Origin: Victivallales bacterium
Lineage (GTDB): Bacteria; Verrucomicrobiota; Lentisphaeria; Victivallales; Victivallaceae
Length of the DNA stretch: 8,712 bases
Direction: 5' to 3'
Assembly: GCA_030634125.1 (NCBI GenBank)
Contig: DAOWBJ010000054.1
Location: 1 to 8,712 of the forward strand
In this document: piece after piece, positions 1 through 5,164 of the stretch
Position numbering within the stretch: the stretch's first letter is position 1
Layout: the number at the start of each line of letters is the position of its first letter
The notes under the pieces: model-generated
What the model saw: the letters and a program-made list of their open reading frames with translations, nothing else
What the model was told of the DNA's origin: nothing
Database searches by the model: none
Made by a program: the position numbers and the translations under genes

Positions 1-806
1 AACATCGTTTTTGCCTGTATAATCTTACGTTTGATCATATAGGTCTGAAAATTACATTTCATTACCTTTTTAAAAAGTCTACTCAAATAAGATTGATGTA
101 AATTTAATTTCTTCGCTATTTCAGCTTCAGAAATATTACCTGAACTGTTGTCAATCAGCCGTAATGTCCGCCGTATTGCCGGATACTGGTTCAACATGAG
201 CTGATATTCAAATGATTCAAAGTCAAGAAGTGTTCCCAGTCCTTTCACCGCAAGATCAGCCATCTTTCCTATTTGCAATAATCTTTCCTTGCTTAATCTC
301 GGTAATTGATGATAAGCAACTTGCAATTTTTCTTCATCCACTCCAAGCTTCCGCACCCGACAAATAATTTCCGGGAATCCTTTTTTGTCAATTTCATCGG
401 TAATCGCTTGACCAATAAAAACCGTAGCAACATGAAGATTATTATAACCATAGATAGGAAAAACCACTTCTCCCAGACCGGCATGACATATATTAACAAA
501 CGGTTTACCGATTTCAGCAGATTTTTTAACCATAGTCCGGCTGTCATATCCTTCACAACCGCACCCGGTACGATTTGCCTTGATAAGTCGGCAGAAATCC
601 CCAAAATGACTAAAGAAAGAGTGCGGTAGATGTTCGATGCCTGCTTCCGGTAGTATCCTGGTATTTTCGGATGGATGGATGCAGACTTCAAGTTTGGTGA
701 TTTCTTCAATTGTTGTAAGCAATTCCGACAGCTCATCATAGAATTTTTCCTGTGTGGCTATATTGGTATGAGAATTCAAGTTGATATAATGATCGGATTC
801 TAACAT
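1..806 (-). CDS. PocR-domain AraC-family transcriptional regulator (C-terminus cut by window edge)
   Basis: Reading the minus strand from the ATG at 806 gives an unbroken frame of 268 codons that runs off the left edge. Residues about 18-195 match the PocR sensory domain: FCRLIKANRTGCGC at 71-84, KPFVNICHAGLGEVVFPI at 101-118 and a FIGQ motif at 130-133, with cysteines at 72, 82, 84 and 107. Residues about 211-268 are the first helix-turn-helix of an AraC DNA-binding domain (ISEAEIAKKLNLHQSYLSRLFKK). The second helix-turn-helix, roughly 50 residues, should lie beyond position 1. PocR domains are known as small-ligand sensors; the ligand here is unknown. The gene is divergent from the mannosidase operon, so it probably regulates that operon and perhaps itself. 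The start is preceded by GGAGAG at 818-823, with a rather long 11-base spacer. The family call is firm; the ligand and target are inferred. Confidence 0.9.
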   Translation of the reverse strand, partial: MLESDHYINLNSHTNIATQEKFYDELSELLTTIEEITKLEVCIHPSENTRILPEAGIEHLPHSFFSHFGDFCRLIKANRTGCGCEGYDSRTMVKKSAEIGKPFVNICHAGLGEVVFPIYGYNNLHVATVFIGQAITDEIDKKGFPEIICRVRKLGVDEEKLQVAYHQLPRLSKERLLQIGKMADLAVKGLGTLLDFESFEYQLMLNQYPAIRRTLRLIDNSSGNISEAEIAKKLNLHQSYLSRLFKKVMKCNFQTYMIKRKIIQAKTM

Positions 807-850
807 TATTTGTACTACTCTCCAGACAAATGTGACGATTGATTTAAAAT

Positions 851-878
851 AAGATAACACTTTCAAGAAACTTTTCAA
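851..878 (-). promoter_or_regulatory. Candidate sigma70-type promoter of the PocR/AraC regulator
   Basis: On the minus strand, TTGAAA (873-878) lies 16 bases upstream of TATCTT (851-856). This is a fair match to -35 and -10 boxes and predicts a transcript start near 844, leaving about 37 bases before the ATG at 806. No transcript data are available, and AT-rich DNA gives many chance matches. Confidence 0.4.
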
Positions 879-881
879 GAA
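861..881. repeat. Direct repeat TTTCAAGAA x2, possible operator
   Basis: TTTCAAGAA occurs at 861-869 and again at 873-881, a 12-base period. The second copy covers the predicted -35 box of the regulator gene and the first sits in its spacer, so a protein bound here would affect that promoter. AraC-family proteins often bind direct repeats, so autoregulation is possible. Two 9-base copies are only modest evidence. Confidence 0.35.
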
Positions 882-960
882 GCAAGGTAGCTGTTGATAC
901 TAAATTAATAATAAAAAAGTCCAAATAGATAAATTGTATTTTGTATTAAACATAAGTATT

Positions 961-987
961 AAAAAACATCAAAAAAGTGCAAAAAAA
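961..987. other. Phased A-tracts, predicted intrinsically bent DNA
   Basis: Three runs of A, at 961-966, 971-976 and 981-987, have centres 10 to 10.5 bases apart, in phase with the DNA helix. Such phasing is an established cause of intrinsic curvature. A fourth run lies at 913-918. The block sits about 50 bases upstream of the proposed -10 of the sugar operon, where bends or UP-like elements often assist transcription. The geometry is directly visible; any regulatory role is inferred. Confidence 0.5.
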
Positions 988-1005
988 TGTATAAATTAAT
1001 GTCTA

Positions 1006-1060
1006 GCAATTATGCAATTATCAGTGTATAGTATTGTTATAAACGCAAAATCAATTGCAT
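1006..1060 (+). promoter_or_regulatory. Candidate activator-dependent promoter and operator of the mannosidase operon
   Basis: TGTTATAAA at 1035-1043 is an extended -10 (TGn plus TATAAA at 1038-1043), predicting a start near 1050. The -35 position (1015-1020, CAATTA) matches poorly, as expected for a promoter that needs an activator. Around it, GCAATTAT is repeated in tandem at 1006-1013 and 1014-1021, and ATGCAATT at 1012-1019 has an inverted partner AATTGCAT at 1053-1060. The inverted arms are about 41 bases apart, roughly four helical turns, and bracket the -10. This would suit binding or looping by the adjacent AraC-type regulator, but the motifs are short and AT-rich. Confidence 0.4.
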
Positions 1061-1090
1061 CATAATAGACGAGTAAAATGGATATCGCAC

Positions 1091-1813
1091 ATGAATAATA
1101 ATTATCAACAAGGTTTGCTCAAAACAACAAGTAAAAAACCATTAAAAGTAATAATATGCGCCGGACAGAGTAATATGACCGGCGATGGAAAGGTTTCTGA
1201 ATTGCCTGAGGAATTAAAACACAAACAGCCAGATACGCTATGCTATAACGATAAAAAATGGCTATCAATGGAGCCAGGAAAAAACTCGTCTGTGTTTGGT
1301 CCAGAACTTTCTTTCGCCCGGGAAATAAATACAAAGTTAAAAGAGCCAATCGGCATAATCAAACACACGGCTGGAAGCACCAATCTTGCTGTTGACTGGT
1401 CTCCGAGGCGAAGTGAGTCGCTTTATCAAGAATTACTGGCAAAAGTTAATGTAGCTAAAGAGACTTGTAATATAAAAATTGTAGCTATGCTCTGGATGCA
1501 GGGTGAAAGAGACACCAGACAGAAAAAATGGGCTAACGCTTATGCCAGAAACCTGACAAATCTGATAAAAACAGCCAGGCAGGATTTTGGAAATCCAGAA
1601 ATGGTATTTATCGCCGGTCGAGTCAATCCACCCAATCGCCCCTTGGCGAATATTGTCAGAGAAGCTCAAGAAAATATAAAACTGGACAAATATGCATGGA
1701 TTGACTGTGATGATCTTGACGGCGCGGAAAACATACATTATGCATCAAACGGCTACATTGAAATGGGACGCAAGTTTGCCACCGCACTTATTCCATATCT
1801 GGAGATAAAATGA
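1091..1813 (+). CDS. SASA/CE6-like carbohydrate O-acetylesterase (SGNH-type hydrolase)
   Basis: The 240-residue product resembles the sialate O-acetylesterase/carbohydrate esterase 6 family, which removes acetyl groups from sugars or polysaccharides. Visible blocks, numbered from the ATG at 1091, are GQSNM with the likely nucleophile Ser27, FGPE at 69-72, WMQGERD at 135-141 (the family's QGESD-like block) and IHYASNG with the likely catalytic His216. The usual acidic residue three positions before the His is Glu213 rather than Asp. No signal peptide is visible, so the enzyme is probably cytoplasmic. The frame could extend to a TTG at 1055, but that has no ribosome site and adds 12 unconserved residues; ATG 1091 has only a weak GGAT at 1080-1083. 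The stop overlaps the mannosidase start as ATGA. As first gene of the operon it probably deacetylates the mannoside before cleavage; the substrate is inferred. Confidence 0.82.
   Translation: MNNNYQQGLLKTTSKKPLKVIICAGQSNMTGDGKVSELPEELKHKQPDTLCYNDKKWLSMEPGKNSSVFGPELSFAREINTKLKEPIGIIKHTAGSTNLAVDWSPRRSESLYQELLAKVNVAKETCNIKIVAMLWMQGERDTRQKKWANAYARNLTNLIKTARQDFGNPEMVFIAGRVNPPNRPLANIVREAQENIKLDKYAWIDCDDLDGAENIHYASNGYIEMGRKFATALIPYLEIK
1801..1813 (+). promoter_or_regulatory. Shine-Dalgarno and ATGA stop/start overlap for the mannosidase
   Basis: GGAG at 1801-1804 lies 5 bases before the ATG at 1810, whose ATGA overlaps the esterase stop TGA (1811-1813). This fixes the mannosidase start and suggests translational coupling of the two genes. 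Confidence 0.75.
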
Positions 1814-4305
1814 AACCATCAAAAAAATCAATTCATCTGATATGCAACGCACACCTTGATCCGGTATGGCTGTGGCAGCGCGAGGAGGGTATCGCCGAAG
1901 CTCTGAGCACGTTCAGGATAGCGGCAAATTTTTGTGAAGAATATGAAAATTTTATATTCTGTCATAATGAAGCAATTCTGTATGAATGGGTTGAGCAATA
2001 TGAGCCCGCTCTTTTTAAGCGAATTCAGGAACTGGTCAAAGCCGGACGCTGGCATATCACGGGGGGCTGGTATCTGCAACCGGATTGCAATATGATCTCC
2101 GGCGAATCATTGATACGTCAAATCACCCTTGGTAAACAATATTTTCAGAAAAAGTTCGGGGTATATCCAAAAACTGCCGTCAACTTTGATCCATTCGGAC
2201 ATTCCCGCGGGCTGGTGCAGGTTTTGAGCAAAGCAGGATTTGAATCATACTTGTTTATGCGTCCGGCTCCGGCAAGGTGCGAACTCCCGGCTGATCTTTT
2301 CCGCTGGCAGGGATATGATGGTTCTGAGATTATCGGGCACAGACTATTTGGGTGTTACATGACATTACGTGGTACGGCAGGTGCTAAATTACAGGAATTT
2401 ATCAACAACGATCAGGAACATAATGTTGGCGCGGTGACTTGGGGAATCGGTAATCATGGTGGCGGACCATCACGAATCGACCTTGAGGAACTTAATAAAT
2501 ATATTGAACAACATCCAGAACTTAATATTATACACTCTACTCCAGATAAGTTTTTCAAAGAACTCAAAGAATCCGGAACGGAACTGCCGGTACACAATAA
2601 AGAAATGAACTTTTTTGCGACCGGTTGTTATACTTCTCAAATACGCATAAAACAAGAGCATCGCAAGCTGGAAAGCGAATTTACCTTGACTGAAAAAATG
2701 TTGTCTGCGGCATGGTTGACTGCCGGACATGAATATCCGACAGCAAAATTACGCGAGGCGGCAGTTGATCTTGCATTCAGTGAATTTCATGATGTTTTAC
2801 CCGGTTCCAGCATAAAAGCCGTTGAAGATGATTCGCTTCGGCAGATCGCGCATGGCAGTGAAATATTGTCGCGACTGCGTACCAGTGCTTTTTTAGCTAT
2901 GCTGCAAGGCCAAAGTGCGGCAAAGGACGGTAACATGCCTTTGTTCGTCTGGAACCCGCACCCGTATCCGGTTAATACTCTCATTGAATGTGAAATGCAA
3001 CTGGCGGATCAAAACTGGAAAGAAACTTTCTCTGACATTGAAGTTTTTAATGGCAACCATAAAATTGTATCACAAGTTGAACAGGAAGCTTCAAATCTGA
3101 ACTTAGACTGGCGTAAAAAAGTCGTTTTTGCAGCAGAATTGCCGCCAAGTTCAATCATTCGATATGAATGCAGTCCCAAAGAAATACAATTATCCGAACT
3201 TTCCAAACCACAAAAAGTTAGCGGTAAATCATTTGTTTTTGATAACGGACAAATGAGCCTGGTAATCAGTCGCGGCAATGGTTTGATTAAATCATTCAAA
3301 GTTGCCGACAAAGAACTTGTTCGTCCCGGCACTGGTCGTATTATAGTAATGCAGGATGATGCCGACTCGTGGGGGTCGGGAACTAAATCATACAAAAAAC
3401 GTATTGGTTCCTTCTCACTCATGAATCGTGTGGAAGCAACCGAATTTGCCGGACTCAATAAGAATAAACTAGCTCCGATTAGAATCATTGAGGACGGGGC
3501 AGTTAGAACCGTGATCGAAGCTCTGTTTAAATATAAAAAGTCAACTTTGCGGATGCAGTATTATCTGCCGAAAAAAGGCACTGAAATCGAATTGCGAATG
3601 CAGATTAACAACCAGCAACCGAACTGTATGTATAAAATGTCCATGCCATTTATTGACAAGGAATCTGAATGTGTGGCGCAGGATATTTTTGGACGCAAAG
3701 AAATTCCAGGTACACGAGAAGAAAAGGTTTTCAGTCAATGGTTCGCGACAACATCTGAAACTCACGATGCGGCTTTGGCAGTTATCTGCGACTCCGGGCA
3801 CGGTCTTGACTTTTTCAAAGGCGAAATGCGCTACTCGCTGTTGCGTTCGCCATGTTATTCAGCGTTGCCGATTGGTGAGCGATTGCTGGTTTCAGAGGAT
3901 CGTGTACACGACCACATCGACATCGGACAACGTAACTTCAGATTCAAAATATGCGGCGGCTCGCCAAAAGAGTTGTTACCGGAAATGGATAAAAAGACTA
4001 TGATCTTTGCCGAATCTCTACCAGGCATATTGTTTTATCCCGGTGGAGATGGCAAGAAAATTGCATCTCAAGCTTTAGTTAAATTGTTTGATGGTCCCAT
4101 GGTAATGACTTGTTGCCGCCGTTCACTTGATGGTGAAAATTTAATTGTGCGCATCTTTAATCCAACTGCAACTACTGTAAAATCGCAATTATCCATCTTA
4201 GGTGATAAAATTACCGCAAAAATAAAACTATCGCCATTTGAAATTAAAACCTTCGAAGTCAACCCTGACACAAAAATAATAAGTGAAGTTAATGGTATAA
4301 AATAA
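1810..4305 (+). CDS. GH38 alpha-mannosidase, cytoplasmic
   Basis: The 831-residue protein is a glycoside hydrolase family 38 enzyme, a zinc-dependent retaining alpha-mannosidase. Its catalytic landmarks are all present: HLDPVW at 15-20 with zinc ligands His15 and Asp17, NFDPFGHS at 125-132 with likely nucleophile Asp127, GNHGGGPSR around 214-222, and EFHDVLPGSS at 325-334 with His327 completing the metal site. The catalytic domain is followed by a helical region to about 370 and then beta-rich domains to the C-terminus, the usual GH38 order and length for bacterial members. There is no signal peptide, so it acts on an imported oligosaccharide or glycoside. Exact specificity (mannan fragments, N-glycan mannose, or mannosylglycerate as in MngB) cannot be read from sequence. 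The next gene is an isomerase able to use mannose, which supports mannose as the released product. The frame is intact, with no missing key residue. Confidence 0.93.
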   Translation: MKPSKKSIHLICNAHLDPVWLWQREEGIAEALSTFRIAANFCEEYENFIFCHNEAILYEWVEQYEPALFKRIQELVKAGRWHITGGWYLQPDCNMISGESLIRQITLGKQYFQKKFGVYPKTAVNFDPFGHSRGLVQVLSKAGFESYLFMRPAPARCELPADLFRWQGYDGSEIIGHRLFGCYMTLRGTAGAKLQEFINNDQEHNVGAVTWGIGNHGGGPSRIDLEELNKYIEQHPELNIIHSTPDKFFKELKESGTELPVHNKEMNFFATGCYTSQIRIKQEHRKLESEFTLTEKMLSAAWLTAGHEYPTAKLREAAVDLAFSEFHDVLPGSSIKAVEDDSLRQIAHGSEILSRLRTSAFLAMLQGQSAAKDGNMPLFVWNPHPYPVNTLIECEMQLADQNWKETFSDIEVFNGNHKIVSQVEQEASNLNLDWRKKVVFAAELPPSSIIRYECSPKEIQLSELSKPQKVSGKSFVFDNGQMSLVISRGNGLIKSFKVADKELVRPGTGRIIVMQDDADSWGSGTKSYKKRIGSFSLMNRVEATEFAGLNKNKLAPIRIIEDGAVRTVIEALFKYKKSTLRMQYYLPKKGTEIELRMQINNQQPNCMYKMSMPFIDKESECVAQDIFGRKEIPGTREEKVFSQWFATTSETHDAALAVICDSGHGLDFFKGEMRYSLLRSPCYSALPIGERLLVSEDRVHDHIDIGQRNFRFKICGGSPKELLPEMDKKTMIFAESLPGILFYPGGDGKKIASQALVKLFDGPMVMTCCRRSLDGENLIVRIFNPTATTVKSQLSILGDKITAKIKLSPFEIKTFEVNPDTKIISEVNGIK

Positions 4306-4306
4306 A

Positions 4307-5002
4307 ATGAAACGTTCAGAAATTAATAATTACTTGATATTTGCCAAAGAATATTTTAAAAAACATTGTTTTGAATTGCCGCCCTGGGCATACTGGAGTC
4401 CTGCCTACTGGGCGAAAGCAGGCGCCGAATGTAGCGAGATCCGAGAAAAAATGCTGGGCTGGGATCTGACTGATTTCGGCAGTGGCGATTTTGAACAGAT
4501 TGGCTTGTTACTTTTTACAATTAGAAACGGTTCGCCTGATGCTGATGCCGCTAAAAATTACGCCGAAAAAATTATGATAGCTCTGCCGAAACAAGTTACA
4601 CCGATTCATTTTCATTGGAACAAGGCCGAAGATATCATCAATCGCGGCGGCGGACGTCTGGTCATGAAGCTTTGGCAGGCAACTGAAGATGAAGAATTAT
4701 CAGAAACTCCAGTTACTGTTCAGGTTGATGGCATCACGAAAACTTTTTCAGCCGGCGAAGCAATCAGTTTTTCTCCAGGAGAAAGCATTACGCTACTACC
4801 GCGAATGTATCATACATTTTGGGCGGAAGCATCATCATGTATAATCGGTGAAGTTTCCAGAACCAATGATGATGTGAACGACAACCGTTTTTATGAACAA
4901 ATTGGTCGTTTTACTGAAATTGCGGAAGATGAATTACCACTCCATCTTCTCTGTAATGAATATCCATCAGCAAAAAAAATATCAGGGAACAAGAAAGCAT
5001 AA
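4307..5002 (+). CDS. D-lyxose ketol-isomerase (cupin; also mannose to fructose)
   Basis: The 231-residue protein matches the D-lyxose ketol-isomerase family (EC 5.3.1.15), metal-dependent cupins that interconvert D-lyxose with D-xylulose and D-mannose with D-fructose. The metal-binding cupin motif is visible as IHFHWNKAEDI, giving ligands His101, His103 and Glu108, with the fourth ligand His169 in PRMYHTFWAE. The surrounding RGGGRLVMKLW is also typical. The length is normal for the family and no signal peptide is seen. The ATG at 4307 follows the mannosidase stop by one base and has no clear Shine-Dalgarno sequence, so translation probably depends on coupling to the upstream gene. Placed after an alpha-mannosidase, the likely physiological reaction is mannose to fructose; lyxose could be a side substrate. 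The family is secure; the in vivo substrate is inferred. Confidence 0.92.
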   Translation: MKRSEINNYLIFAKEYFKKHCFELPPWAYWSPAYWAKAGAECSEIREKMLGWDLTDFGSGDFEQIGLLLFTIRNGSPDADAAKNYAEKIMIALPKQVTPIHFHWNKAEDIINRGGGRLVMKLWQATEDEELSETPVTVQVDGITKTFSAGEAISFSPGESITLLPRMYHTFWAEASSCIIGEVSRTNDDVNDNRFYEQIGRFTEIAEDELPLHLLCNEYPSAKKISGNKKA

Positions 5003-5061
5003 TGCCCAAAATGATATACACATCGTGTGGATGTAAATATAATAATGAGGTAAAAGAATAA
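5002..5061 (+). CDS. Possible 19-residue small ORF with a CGC motif
   Basis: An ATG overlapping the isomerase stop by one base (TAATG, 5000-5004) opens a 19-codon frame, MPKMIYTSCGCKYNNEVKE, ending in TAA at 5059-5061. The TAATG junction would allow re-initiation after the isomerase, and a GGGA lies about 15 bases upstream. The Cys-Gly-Cys pair suggests possible metal or thiol chemistry, or it may be the remnant start of a lost downstream gene. I recognise no family. At this length a chance ORF is quite likely. Confidence 0.2.
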   Translation: MPKMIYTSCGCKYNNEVKE

Positions 5062-5077
5062 CTTTTTAACCGTATAC

Positions 5078-5091
5078 TATCTAATTAGATA
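5078..5091. repeat. Perfect 14-base palindrome, possible operator
   Basis: TATCTAATTAGATA is its own reverse complement. It lies about 75 bases before the fusion gene and just upstream of its candidate promoter, as expected for a dimeric regulator site. It has no loop and no following T-run, so it is not a terminator. Its AT-richness raises the chance of coincidence. Confidence 0.3.
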
Positions 5092-5112
5092 TTGAAATCT
5101 TTGCTTTTGAGA

Positions 5113-5150
5113 TTATTGTTATTGAGCCGGAGTTGTATAAATTTTATATA
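5113..5150 (+). promoter_or_regulatory. Candidate promoter region of the hydrolase-acyltransferase gene
   Basis: Two overlapping weak possibilities are seen. TTATTG (5113-5118) with TATAAA (5136-5141) at 17-base spacing predicts a start near 5148. TTGAGC (5122-5127) with TATATA (5145-5150), also 17 bases apart, would start so close to the ATG that the GGAA ribosome site (5157-5160) would barely be included. The first is therefore preferred. A separate promoter is plausible because 162 bases divide this gene from the sugar operon. Confidence 0.3.
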
Positions 5151-5164
5151 AAGCTTGGAATACT

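Noticed and set aside
293..739. A 148-codon minus-strand ORF with hydrophobic stretches
   Set aside because: It is an out-of-frame shadow of the PocR/AraC regulator, whose true frame starts at 806 and gives clear PocR and AraC motifs.
1055..1090. TTG start extending the esterase by 12 residues
   Set aside because: There is no ribosome site, the added residues show no family features, and it would overlap the proposed transcript start and operator arm.
1078..1098. Six-codon upstream ORF (MDIAHE) overlapping the esterase start
   Set aside because: It has only a weak GAG upstream and is too short to separate from chance; kept in mind only as a possible leader peptide.
3009..3488. 159-codon minus-strand ORF inside the mannosidase
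   Set aside because: It lies wholly within a well-supported GH38 gene and has no recognisable motifs; it is a frame shadow.
5096..5115. Stem AATCT/AGATT as a terminator after the sugar operon
   Set aside because: The arms have only five mostly A/T pairs around a nine-base loop, and no T-run follows.
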